From assembly GCA_017960885.1 (NCBI GenBank), contig JAGCYI010000161.1, positions 1 through 40,784 on the forward strand: DNA of 40,784 nucleotides. Direction: 5' to 3'. The stretch's first letter is position 1, and every line of letters begins with the position of its first letter. This DNA comes from Bacteroidales bacterium. GTDB lineage: Bacteria; Bacteroidota; Bacteroidia; Bacteroidales; UBA3824. The notes under the pieces were generated by a model. That model made no database searches and was not told the DNA's origin. It worked only from the letters and a program-made list of their open reading frames with translations. Shown in pieces: positions 15,603-24,400 of the stretch. The translations under genes and the position numbers were made by a program.

Positions 15603-16163
15603 ATGCAGAACGACATTTCAGCCGCTTTATCAGCATTACAAGAGGGTAAGGTTATTCTTTACCCCACCGACACTGTTTGGGGATTGGGTTGCGACGCCAC
15701 TAATCCCGACGCCGTGGACCGTATTTTTGAAATCAAAAACCGCCCCGATTCTAAATCTATGCTCGTGTTGGTTTCTAACTTTATTATGCTGCAACAATAC
15801 GTGGAATCGGTGCCGTTCCGCGCTGTGGAACTTATGGACGAGGCTGTGTCGCCCCTTACTGTTATCTATCCCGAGGCTCGAAACCTTGCCAACAACCTCA
15901 CCGCCGAAGATGGCAGTATCGGTATCCGTATCCCCGACGACGATTTTTGCAAAACTCTTATTTCAGAATTTGGAAAACCTATCGTATCTACATCTGCCAA
16001 TATATCAGGTCATAAGCCAGCGGCATTTTACGCACAAATTGAAGATGAAATTAAGCAAGCGGTAGATTATATCGTAAAATATCGTCAAGACGATACCACT
16101 GAGGTGTCGCCATCGTCGATTATCAAGGTAAATTACAACGGAACTATCACTAAGATAAGATAA
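15603..16163 (+). CDS. tsaC: L-threonylcarbamoyladenylate synthase (TsaC/Sua5/YrdC family)
   Basis: 186-residue cytoplasmic enzyme that makes threonylcarbamoyl-AMP from threonine, bicarbonate and ATP, the first step of t6A formation at position 37 of ANN-decoding tRNAs. The YrdC fold motifs are present: LYPTDTVWGLGCDA (about 19-32), KNRPDSKSMLVLV (about 48-60), SPLTVIYP, IGIRIP and STSANISG (about 128-136). The length fits a single YrdC domain without the Sua5 extension. It lies one base upstream of prfB and shares its promoter, so the two translation-fidelity genes form an operon. Confidence 0.93.
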   Translation: MQNDISAALSALQEGKVILYPTDTVWGLGCDATNPDAVDRIFEIKNRPDSKSMLVLVSNFIMLQQYVESVPFRAVELMDEAVSPLTVIYPEARNLANNLTAEDGSIGIRIPDDDFCKTLISEFGKPIVSTSANISGHKPAAFYAQIEDEIKQAVDYIVKYRQDDTTEVSPSSIIKVNYNGTITKIR

Positions 16164-16164
16164 T

Positions 16165-17254
16165 ATGTACAACAAAGACGAATACAAATCGCTTTTGGAA
16201 CGCCTTGGCGCGTTGAGGAGGCATCTTTGACATCGACCAAAAGCGCATTACCGTAGAAAAAAACAAGGCTGAGGCTGATAAACCCGAATTTTGGAACGAT
16301 GCCAAAGCCGCCGAAGATTTTTTAAAACAATCGTCTGTAATTAAAAAGTGGGTCGACGACTACGATGCCGCCCAAACTGCCGTTGACGACCTTTCTGTGG
16401 CAGTAGAGTTTGCCGAGGCTGGCGAGGATTCGGGCGAGTACGACGAACTTTATGCCGCGGCTCTCAATCTTATCGAAAATCTTGAATTTAAAAATATGCT
16501 CAGCAACGAGGAAGACCACCTCGACGCTATTCTTAAAATAAATGCCGGCGCGGGCGGTACCGAAAGCAACGATTGGGCGTCGATGCTTTTGCGGATGTAT
16601 CTGCGTTGGGCTGAGGACAATGGCTTTAAAACCGAAACCACCAACTATCAGGAGGGCGATGAGGCAGGTATCAAAACTGCATCTGTCTTAATTTCAGGCG
16701 AAAACGCTTTCGGTTGGCTCAAAGGCGAAAACGGCGTTCACCGCTTGGTGCGCATTTCTCCGTTTAATGCTCAGGGCAAACGGCAGACTACTTTTGCTTC
16801 TGTTTTTGTGGTGCCGCTTATCGACGAAACTATCGAAATTACCATCAATCCATCTGATTTAGAGTGGGATACATTCCGCTCGTCGGGTGCAGGCGGTCAA
16901 AATGTCAACAAGGTGGAAACAGGTGTGCGTGTGCGCCACTTGCCGTCGGGTATTGTGGTAGAAAACACCGAAAGTCGCACGCAAGGTCAAAACCGCGAAA
17001 ATGCCCTACGCATACTTAAATCGCATCTTTACGAAATTGAACTCAACAAAAAGCGCGAAAAGCAAGCCGAAATTGAGGGCAAGAAGAAAAAGATAGAGTG
17101 GGGCAGCCAAATCCGCTCATACGTAATGCAACCCTACAAAATGGTAAAAGACCTCCGTACCAATATCGAAACCTCTAACGTTCAAGCCGTTATGGATGGC
17201 GATTTAAACCAATTCCTCAAAGGATATCTAATGCAGTTTGGTCAGGAATCGTAG
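16165..17254 (+). CDS. prfB: Peptide chain release factor 2, expressed by programmed +1 frameshift
   Basis: RF2 recognises UGA and UAA and triggers peptide release. Codons 1-21 (from ATG 16165, MYNKDEYKSLLERLGALRRHL) end at an in-frame TGA (16228-16230). Reading continues in the +1 frame from GAC at 16229 to give a 362-residue protein of normal length (E. coli 365). The anticodon-like tripeptide Ser-Pro-Phe is at residues 198-200 and the catalytic Gly-Gly-Gln at 243-245. A frameshift-blind call would start at GTG 16397 and lose the first 77 residues; it should not be read as a broken gene. It is the second gene of the tsaC-prfB operon, one base after tsaC. RF2 is expected to autoregulate through UGA read-through at the shift site. 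Confidence 0.96.
16216..16231 (+). promoter_or_regulatory. prfB programmed +1 frameshift signal
   Basis: AGGAGG (16216-16221), CAT, then CTT TGA C (16225-16231). This is the canonical layout of an internal Shine-Dalgarno three bases before the slippery CUU codon and a poor UGA-C stop. A perfect Shine-Dalgarno here contrasts with its absence at nearly all start codons in the window. Confidence 0.95.
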
Positions 17255-17268
17255 TTTTTTTTGGGGGG

Positions 17269-17468
17269 TCAACGAATTAAACGAAATTAACGAATATACT
17301 TGATATATATAATTAATTAAAATAAAGTTCCTAAAAGGAACTTTATTTACGAATAAAAACAAATACAATAAATTTATATTAGTTTAATTCGTATAATTAA
17401 ATATCTCAGATATTTAATTATTAAATTCTTTATTAAGTTTTTTTGTCTTAATTCGTTTAATTCGTTGA
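17269..17468. mobile_element. Roughly 200-bp non-coding element with near-perfect terminal inverted repeats (MITE-like candidate)
   Basis: TCAACGAATTAAACGAAATTAA (in two pieces: TCAACGAATTAA + ACGAAATTAA) from 17269 is matched, with one base indel, by the reverse complement of 17448-17468. Between them lie a 12-bp-arm hairpin (17320-17348) and a 13-bp-arm palindrome TAATTAAATATCT-C-AGATATTTAATTA (17394-17420). No reading frame. It fills the gap between convergent prfB and the SPOR gene. It could equally be a composite of terminator hairpins plus the dispersed ATTCG repeat. Confidence 0.45.
17320..17348. terminator. Bidirectional terminator between prfB and the SPOR-domain gene
   Basis: AAATAAAGTTCC / GGAACTTTATTT, 12-bp perfect arms with a 5-base loop and T-rich flanks on both strands, between two convergent genes. 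Confidence 0.7.
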
Positions 17469-17479
17469 TAAACAAATTA

Positions 17480-17944
17480 TTATATCTTAGGATAAGAAAT
17501 CTTGCATTCTACCACGAAACTTCCCGGGAACTCACCGATGATTTTTTTCTTCAATTTGGTGGCGTCTAAACGTGTGCGGAAATTGCCGGCTCTTACCTTA
17601 AAGTAAGGCTGTTCGTAAACTACCATAGCCTCCTCACCGTCAACGAGTTCCAGAAATTTCTTTTTTGCTTTTTCTGATTTTTCGCGGGCATCGCTACCCG
17701 AACCAAAAAATATCTGCACGCTGTAACCGTAAAACTGACGTTTGCGGTTGGCTTCTATAAGTGCGCGTTCAATGTTGCAGAGGTCTGCCTCGCAGTTCAC
17801 AGTTGCCTTTGCGGGGGCGTTGTCGTCGGGAAAAATGCCGAGTTCGCTGATGTCAAATTGTGCGCGTTGGGCGTTTGCCACGCCGCCAAACAGCATTATT
17901 GCAAAAAATGCTGCCACTATTCTATAAATTAAGGTGTGTTTCAT
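17480..17944 (-). CDS. Exported SPOR-domain protein
   Basis: 154 residues. A signal peptide (MKHTLIYRIVAAFFAIMLFGGVANAQ) precedes a short linker. A SPOR domain (about residues 72-150) has the pattern GYSVQIFFGSGSDAREKSEKA...YFKVRAGNFRTRLDATKLKKKI...SFVVE, with the typical Phe/Tyr-x-Val-x-x-Gly-x-Phe core. SPOR domains bind denuded glycan strands of peptidoglycan, often at the division septum. This one has no membrane anchor, so it is probably a free periplasmic or processed protein. It is divergent from thiL, with overlapping promoter regions. Confidence 0.85.
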   Translation of the reverse strand: MKHTLIYRIVAAFFAIMLFGGVANAQRAQFDISELGIFPDDNAPAKATVNCEADLCNIERALIEANRKRQFYGYSVQIFFGSGSDAREKSEKAKKKFLELVDGEEAMVVYEQPYFKVRAGNFRTRLDATKLKKKIIGEFPGSFVVECKISYPKI

Positions 17945-17966
17945 ATTAAAAATCTAATCTTTTGTG

Positions 17967-17974
17967 TATTTTTG
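17967..17974 (+). promoter_or_regulatory. Candidate -7 element for thiL
   Basis: TATTTTTG, exact TAnnTTTG match, 61 bases before the thiL ATG. No TPP riboswitch-like sequence is seen in the short leader. Confidence 0.5.
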
Positions 17975-18003
17975 CAAATGTTCCGATAGCCGGAATTCGA
18001 TTG

Positions 18004-18011
18004 CAAATATA
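18004..18011 (-). promoter_or_regulatory. Candidate -7 element for the SPOR-domain gene
   Basis: TATATTTG on the minus strand, about 60 bases before the ATG at 17944. It lies downstream of the thiL -7 element on the other strand, so the two divergent transcripts would overlap by about 30 bases. Confidence 0.55.
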
Positions 18012-18034
18012 CGTTATAATTTTAAAAAAACAAA

Positions 18035-19069
18035 ATGAGCGATAATCACGAACCTGAAAAAATATCTATTCCCAACGGCAAGCACGGTTTGATTGCCAAA
18101 ATTGCCGAAAAAGCGGTTAAAACCAATCCAGAAACCATTCTCGGCATAGGCGACGATGCCGCAGTGATTAATTCGGGAAATCTCCGCACCCTCGTTTCTA
18201 CCGATATGTTTGTGGAGGGAATACATTTCAACCTTGTTTACACGCCTCTCAAACACCTTGGTTGGAAGGTGGTTTCGGCTGCAATTGCCGACATCATTGC
18301 TATGAACGCCCAACCTAAGCAAGTAATGGTTTCGATAGCCGTATCTAACATATTGATGCAGAGTCAGATATTAGAAATTTTTGACGGTGTGAAACTTGCC
18401 TGCGAGCATTACAAGGTTGACCTTGCAGGTGGCGACATTACAAGTTCTATGCGTGGCTTAACTATCTGTGTTACAGCCATCGGCACTGCCAAAGAGGATG
18501 ACATTGTTTACCGCAGTGGCGCACGTCCCACCGATTTGATTTGTGTAACGGGCAACCTCGGCGGCGCATATATGGGCTTGCAACTTTTGGAGCGCGAACG
18601 CAGTGTGTTTGAGAGCACAGGTGTGCAACCGAAACTCGACAACAACGACTATATTCTCCGCCGTCAACTCCGTCCTGAGGCGCAAATCGAGTTGTTAGAT
18701 TATTTTAAAAAGAAGGAAATCAAACCCACTTCGATGATCGACCTCTCTACGGGTCTAGCCGACGAACTTATGAACCTATGCCGTGCCTCGGATATGGGCT
18801 GTGAGATATTTGAGGAGCGTATTCCCATTGCCGACGAAACCAAAAAAATGGCAGAAGAGTTTGGCATTATGCCCGTTGTGTCGGCTCTCAACGGCGGCGA
18901 GGATTACGAAATGCTCTTTACTATCGAACTCAAAGAGTACGAAAAAATCAAGGATAACGACTTATTTACGCTCATCGGCTCTATCAACACTGCCGACAAG
19001 GGCTCGTACATAGTTATGAACGACGGCAATATGATGCCGCTTTCTGATTCGTTTAATTCGTCCAACTAA
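18035..19069 (+). CDS. thiL: Thiamine-monophosphate kinase
   Basis: 344-residue cytoplasmic enzyme of the AIR synthase-like (PurM) superfamily that phosphorylates thiamine monophosphate to the cofactor thiamine diphosphate with ATP. Hallmarks: GIGDDAAVI (about 36-44), STDMFVEGIHF (about 55-65), VSAAIADIIAMNAQP (about 78-92), GGDITSS (about 131-137), CVTGNLGGA, IDLSTGLADEL (about 235-245) and GGEDYEML (about 288-295). No other thiamine genes are adjacent. The last residues (SDSFNSSN) are encoded by a copy of the ATTCG-type repeat seen in nearby gaps, and the stop codon lies inside a 32-bp palindrome. Confidence 0.95.
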   Translation: MSDNHEPEKISIPNGKHGLIAKIAEKAVKTNPETILGIGDDAAVINSGNLRTLVSTDMFVEGIHFNLVYTPLKHLGWKVVSAAIADIIAMNAQPKQVMVSIAVSNILMQSQILEIFDGVKLACEHYKVDLAGGDITSSMRGLTICVTAIGTAKEDDIVYRSGARPTDLICVTGNLGGAYMGLQLLERERSVFESTGVQPKLDNNDYILRRQLRPEAQIELLDYFKKKEIKPTSMIDLSTGLADELMNLCRASDMGCEIFEERIPIADETKKMAEEFGIMPVVSALNGGEDYEMLFTIELKEYEKIKDNDLFTLIGSINTADKGSYIVMNDGNMMPLSDSFNSSN

Positions 19070-19094
19070 TAATCAACTTGTTGATTATTAGTTG
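19063..19094. terminator. Perfect 32-bp palindrome overlapping the thiL stop codon
   Basis: Arms CAACTAATAATCAAC (19063-19077) and GTTGATTATTAGTTG (19080-19094) are separated by TT. It is a probable transcription terminator or mRNA 3'-end stabiliser; T-richness downstream is modest. It includes the stop codon TAA 19067-19069. Confidence 0.6.
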
Positions 19095-19112
19095 ATTGTT
19101 TGATTATAATTG

Positions 19113-19139
19113 ATTCGTTTTTTATTCGTTTCATTCGTT
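19113..19139 (+). repeat. Phased ATTCG repeat
   Basis: ATTCG starts at 19113, 19124 and 19133, ending ATTCGTTGAC. Related copies are at 19047-19060, 17451-17468 (inverted copy 17269-17295) and 27382-27406. Confidence 0.55.
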
Positions 19140-19151
19140 GACAAAAAAAAG

Positions 19152-20231
19152 ATGACAGAACCAATCATAAATGTAGGAATAGGCTCGTTTAACGAACTGA
19201 ATTTCAGACCAAACGCCGATGGAAACCTCGAAATCGACGATGTGGAAATCGGTCTTCAATTCCATTGGAACAAGTTAGAAAAACAGGTTTTTAATGGTGA
19301 ATTTACAGTTAAGGTGGTAGATGGTAAAGTATTGCTAATTAATCATATACCACTTGAACAATATATTACATCTGTAATTTCGTCCGAGATGCGTGGCGAT
19401 TGTCCGATTGAGTTGCTCAAAGCCCACGCTATAATTTCGCGCAGTTGGCTGATGGCTCAAATCTCTGGTAAAAGACCTGAGGGTAAGCCAGTTATTACCA
19501 ACGATGAGGTCTGCACTTGGTACGACCGCGAGGCTCACACTCTTTTTGATGTCTGTGCCGACGACCATTGCCAACGCTATCAGGGGCTTTCTCGTGCCTA
19601 CAATCCAAACGTAAAGGCTGCTGTGGAGGCTACCCGTGGATTGTTTCTTACTTACAACGGCGAAATTTGCGACGCAAGGTTTTCAAAATGCTGCGGCGGA
19701 CGTTCCGAGGTGTTTGAAAGTTGTTGGCAACCTGTGCATTACAACTATCTCGAACCTGTCGACTGTCCTTATTGCAACACCAACGACGAGGCTCTCCTCC
19801 GCACAATTCTCAACGATTACGACCAACAATCAAAAGATTTTTATCGTTGGACTGTGAAACTCAATTCTAAAACCCTTCCCGAACTTCTCAAACACAAAAC
19901 CGGCGAGGATTTTGGCGAAATTATCGCTCTCGAACCCTTAGACCGCGGTCCTTCGGGACGTATCACCCGTTTAAAGATTGTTGGCTCAAAACTTACAAAG
20001 ATTTTTGGTAAAGAATTAGAAATCAGACGCATACTCTCCGAAACCCACCTTTATAGTTCCGCTTTCGACGTGGAAAAAACTTCCGATGGATTTATTCTTC
20101 ACGGCATAGGTTGGGGTCACGGCGTAGGTATGTGTCAAATAGGTGCGGCAGTGATGGCAAGCAAGGGTTTCCGTTTCGACGAGATTCTCAAATTTTATTA
20201 TCACAACGCCGAACTCACTCAAATGTATTGA
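19152..20231 (+). CDS. SpoIID/LytB-domain protein without a signal peptide
   Basis: 359 residues from the ATG at 19152 (the upstream TTG at 19110 adds no export signal). SpoIID proteins are lytic transglycosylases that cleave glycan strands lacking stem peptides; relatives (LytB) enhance amidases. The catalytic Glu region is ITSVISSEMRGDCPIELLKAHAIISRSW (Glu79). The C-terminal signature GIGWGHGVGMCQIGAAVMASKG is at about residues 318-339. A Cys-rich segment (CCGGRSEVFESCW, DCPYC) around residues 178-220 may bind zinc. The lack of a signal peptide is odd for an enzyme of this class. It is the first gene of a tight operon with an AmpG-like importer (2-bp gap), an AsmA-like protein and a Mur ligase, suggesting action on imported fragments or an unusual export route. 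Confidence 0.85.
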   Translation: MTEPIINVGIGSFNELNFRPNADGNLEIDDVEIGLQFHWNKLEKQVFNGEFTVKVVDGKVLLINHIPLEQYITSVISSEMRGDCPIELLKAHAIISRSWLMAQISGKRPEGKPVITNDEVCTWYDREAHTLFDVCADDHCQRYQGLSRAYNPNVKAAVEATRGLFLTYNGEICDARFSKCCGGRSEVFESCWQPVHYNYLEPVDCPYCNTNDEALLRTILNDYDQQSKDFYRWTVKLNSKTLPELLKHKTGEDFGEIIALEPLDRGPSGRITRLKIVGSKLTKIFGKELEIRRILSETHLYSSAFDVEKTSDGFILHGIGWGHGVGMCQIGAAVMASKGFRFDEILKFYYHNAELTQMY

Positions 20232-20233
20232 AA

Positions 20234-21496
20234 ATGAACAGTTCCGAAATAAAACACGCTACTTGGATTCCTTCGCTTTACTTTGCCGAGGGTTTGCCCT
20301 ATATGGCTGTCAACGTGCTGAGTACGATTTTTTATAAATCGGCTTTGGGTATGGACAATGACCTAATTACCTTTTACACAAGTAGTTTTTATCTTCCTTG
20401 GTTGATAAAGCCGCTTTGGAGTCCTATCACTGAAATGTTCAAAACTTCGAGGTTTTGGATCACTTTCTGTCAGTTTTTCGCAGGTGTTTTGTTTGGATTA
20501 ATTGCCTACACAATTCCTTTCGACGGTATTGTAAAATACTCATTGATAGTGTTTTGGCTTGCCGCTTTTGCCTCTGCTACTCACGATATTGCCGCCGACG
20601 GTTTTTATATCAAGGCTTTAAGCACTGAAAGTCAGGCGTTTTGGGTTGGTATCCGCAACACTTTTTATCGTATTTCTATGATTTTCTGTCAAGGCGGTCT
20701 TGTAGTTTTGGCGGGCTATCTTACTGAATCATACGGAGATGTAAAATTTGCGTGGCAGATTGTGTTCGGTATTTTTGGTGTTTTGATGGCGTTGTTGGCT
20801 GTATATCATTATTTTATGCTGCCAAAAAATGTTGAAACCGAACGTCAAAAATCCACAACCAACTTTTTCCAACCGTTTATAAAGTTTTTCCAAAAGCCTG
20901 ATATTTGGCTGATTATGGCGTTTTTGCTCCTCTACCGATTGAGCGAGGCGCAGTTGTCAAAAATTTCTCCGCTCTTTTTGTTGGATGCTCGCGAAAACGG
21001 CGGTTTAGCCTTGACTCAAAGTGAGTTAGGACTTGTAAACGGAACTTTCGGACTAATTGCCCTTATTCTCGGAGGTATTCTCGGTGGGATTTTTATTGCC
21101 AAGAATGGCTTGCGCAAATCGTTGATTATTATGATTTTGGCGTTGAATCTGCCTGATATTTTCTATGCTTATATGGCTGCATTGCAAACAGAGAGTTTTG
21201 CCGCCGTTTCGTCGATGGTTTTTATCGAACAGTTTGGCTACGGATTTGGATTTACTGCCTACACGGTGTTTATGATGCAGATTTCGCGCGGTGCTAATTC
21301 GTCGTCGCACTATGCAGTGTGCACCGCTTTTATGGCTGCGGGAATGATGTTGCCGGGTATGGTGAGCGGTTGGCTGCAAAATATGATGGGTTATACCACG
21401 TTTTTTATTTGGGTAACGGTCTGCGCACTGCCGTCGCTTTTAATTGCTTTGTATATGCGCAAAAACAACAAGATTTTAGACCAAGAAAATGCCTGA
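20234..21496 (+). CDS. AmpG-like MFS transporter (muropeptide permease)
   Basis: 420 residues from the ATG at 20234, two bases after the SpoIID-like gene; in-frame codons upstream overlap that gene. The start (TWIPSLYFAEGLPYMAVNVLSTIFYK) is the hallmark of AmpG-type permeases, which import GlcNAc-anhydroMurNAc peptides from the periplasm by proton symport. Another family signature is HDIAADGFYIKAL (about residues 116-128). About twelve membrane helices are apparent, in two bundles with a polar linker near residues 200-215. Its last 8 bases overlap the AsmA-like gene. A closely related family in Bacteroidetes has unproven substrates, so muropeptide import is inferred from similarity and context. 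Confidence 0.85.
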   Translation: MNSSEIKHATWIPSLYFAEGLPYMAVNVLSTIFYKSALGMDNDLITFYTSSFYLPWLIKPLWSPITEMFKTSRFWITFCQFFAGVLFGLIAYTIPFDGIVKYSLIVFWLAAFASATHDIAADGFYIKALSTESQAFWVGIRNTFYRISMIFCQGGLVVLAGYLTESYGDVKFAWQIVFGIFGVLMALLAVYHYFMLPKNVETERQKSTTNFFQPFIKFFQKPDIWLIMAFLLLYRLSEAQLSKISPLFLLDARENGGLALTQSELGLVNGTFGLIALILGGILGGIFIAKNGLRKSLIIMILALNLPDIFYAYMAALQTESFAAVSSMVFIEQFGYGFGFTAYTVFMMQISRGANSSSHYAVCTAFMAAGMMLPGMVSGWLQNMMGYTTFFIWVTVCALPSLLIALYMRKNNKILDQENA

Positions 21497-24400
21497 AAAT
21501 CAAGACATAGAGCCCGAAAAAGCCGTTGAAAAACAGCCGAAGAAAAAACGGAAGTTTTGGAAATTTCTTCTAAAACTTTTCGTTGTGCTTGCCGTGGTTG
21601 TGGGCGTGGCTCAGTATGTGCTTTATTATTATGCATTTCCGTTGCTCAAAGAAAAAATCTGCCAAAATGTTTCCGACCAAACTAACGGTCTCTACACAAT
21701 TAATTTCGATGATATTCGTCTTAACTTTCTGGGTCGCAGCATTTTGTTGACCAATTTTTCTATGAAGGCGGACACTTCGGTTTATATGCAGTTGAAAGAG
21801 CAAATGGCCTACAACCGTGCTATTTACAATATTTCTGTCGGCAATTTTGCGATAAAAAATATCCGCCTTTCGTCAATTTTCGGGTCGCGGCGTTTGCGCA
21901 TAAAATCTATTGAATTGGACCGTCCCGTTATCCGTCTCGCAGGCAAACCCGATGAAAAGAACAAGGGCAAGTACGATGCTATTCACAAAGATCTTTATCC
22001 CCTTATCAGTAATTATTTTACCAAGGTGGAAATAAAGAAAATTTCTGTAACTAACGGATTTTTCGACTTTTACAAAACCGTTACCGACGATAAGGAGATG
22101 GCTGTGGTGGGTAATATCAACATTGCAATGAACGATTTTTATGTCGACGAGGATGTCTACAAAACCAACAACCGTCTGTTTTATTCCGATGTGATAAAGA
22201 TTTTTTCGAGCGGCTATAAGATTCGCCTTGCCGACAGTATTCACACCGTGAGTGCCGGCGATTTGATTATAAACTCCTCAGACTCAATAGTTTTTGCCAC
22301 CGATGTAAAACTCCTTGCCGAAGGTCCCAAGGCGGCGTATAGCACCAAGGAGAAGTTTAATGTCTCGCTCGACACGGTTTCGGTTACAGGTGTGGATATC
22401 AATAAGGCTTATTTTCAAGAAGTTGTTGATATTAAGGCCGTTTCGCTTGTAAATCCTAAGATTGCCTTTGCTACCGGACGACGCCGCAACAAGGAAAATC
22501 AAAAGTTCGAGTCCACAGGTCAGGGCAATTGGTACTCGCTGATTAAGGGCACGTTAAAGGCTATCAACATTGATACTTTTACGATTTCCGACGCCTCGCT
22601 GCAAGTTTCTAATCCAAAGTTTTCTAAACCTGCTTATGAGGTTGGCAATGTCAATATAACGTTACTTGGTTTCGCGCTTGATTCTTTGTCTTATCTCAAC
22701 CGCAATAAAATTCTCTATTCCAACGATTTGGATATTTCAATCCGCGATTTTGATATGCGCCTTCCCGACCGTGTGCATTTGCTTTCGTCGTCTTCGTTAG
22801 ATGTTTCCACAAAAAACAAATCGGTAGTAGCCAGTAAAATCAGCATTCGTCCTCTCTATGATGCCAAGGATTCTACCGACAGCCGTATGAATATCTCCGT
22901 GCCCAAACTCGACATTACCAACATTGACATCAAAAAAGCTTATAACACACAGATTTTCAGCATAGGATTGATGTCTATCTACAAACCGCAAATTGAATCT
23001 AAAAGTTTCAACGATACTTCGGTAATTAAACACAAACGGCAGAGCCTTATGAAACTGCTTAGCGATGAATATTTTCAATCGCTTAATATCGCAAAATTTA
23101 ATATTAAAGAAAGTTATATCAATATCGACCAGCAATCTTCAATCCTGGAAGACAGCCTGACTATCAGTGGCTTGCTTACTTTGTCGGTTGATAATTTTGA
23201 AACAGGTCGCACATTGTTGAGCTCTGGCGAAAAACCTTTTATTGTATCTAATGTCTATATGACCCTCGACAATTTTGTGATGAAACCCTCTACTAATATT
23301 CATATTCTTAAGGGACAAAATCTTACGGTTAATTCTAGAACTAAGTCTATATCTTTTCTAAATTTCAGTTACTCCGCCGATACAGAATCTTTGTTAATTC
23401 CTGTTTTACAGCGTCTTAATAAGCATTCTGTGATGGATTTCAAGGTTTCAAAGGCAGTTATTTCCAATACTAATCTTATTCAGGGCTTTTACAACAATAA
23501 GGTAGAAATTGGCAATTTTCAGATTATGAATCCGCAGTTGGTGTTTATTGAGTATCCACATTTGAAACGTTTGTTAAGTGATTCATTGTCAAATGATTCG
23601 GTTTACACGCCAATTGTTAAAACAAATACTGAGCCCACTCATCGTGATTCGGTTTTTAACTCTTTGTCCGAATTGGAAAAATCTTTTGCCACAATGCTTC
23701 CAAAGTCGCTGAACATTGTTCGTATAGATTCTTTGCATCTTGATAGCGGTATTGTTAGAATTACGGTTCGTGATTCGTTAAATCAAAACCGCATTTCTAC
23801 AGAAAATCGTTTTAAACTTGATATCGACCATTTTTATTTCGACCGCGACAGTATTGATCCCGTAGGTCGTTTCCTTTTTGCTGATAATTACGGACTTAAT
23901 ATAAAAAATTTTCAATTTCTATTGCCAGACCGTGTTCATAATGTAAAGGCTACCGACATTACACTTGGTACTAGTGCTGGTTTTTTAAATATGGATATGG
24001 TGTTTGTGTCTCAAAATCACGAATATACATATTCCAACAAAAATGTTGTCAATGCCTATTTCCCTGCGATATATTTTCGTGGAATTGACTTTGTGCGATT
24101 TGCAAAAACTGGTTTTCTCTGCACTGATACTTGCCTGATAGACAAGACTGTATTCACGATTTCCAAACCTGAGCAGAAGGTTGTGGACTCTTCGGCTGCT
24201 AAGAAAAAGCCACCTATTTTGAATCAGTTTTTAAATAGTTTGCAAATTTCTAAAATTATCTCAAATGATAGCAAGTTTGGAATCTATTCCAATATCAACA
24301 ATATTCCTACGCGGACTTTCTATGCCGGTTTTGATTTGTCGTTGGATTCGCTCACTATCGATAGCGCTAACATTGCCGAGCGGGGTCACCTTATTTCGTT

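Noticed and set aside
16397..17254. N-terminally truncated or broken prfB
   Set aside because: The missing N-terminus is encoded from 16165 in the other frame and joined by a canonical RF2 frameshift site.
18035..19069. TPP riboswitch controlling thiL
   Set aside because: The leader after the -7 element is about 55 bases and lacks TPP-aptamer conserved segments.
19110..19151. TTG start extending the SpoIID-like protein
   Set aside because: Codons fall within the ATTCG repeat and add no signal peptide; ATG 19152 is preferred.
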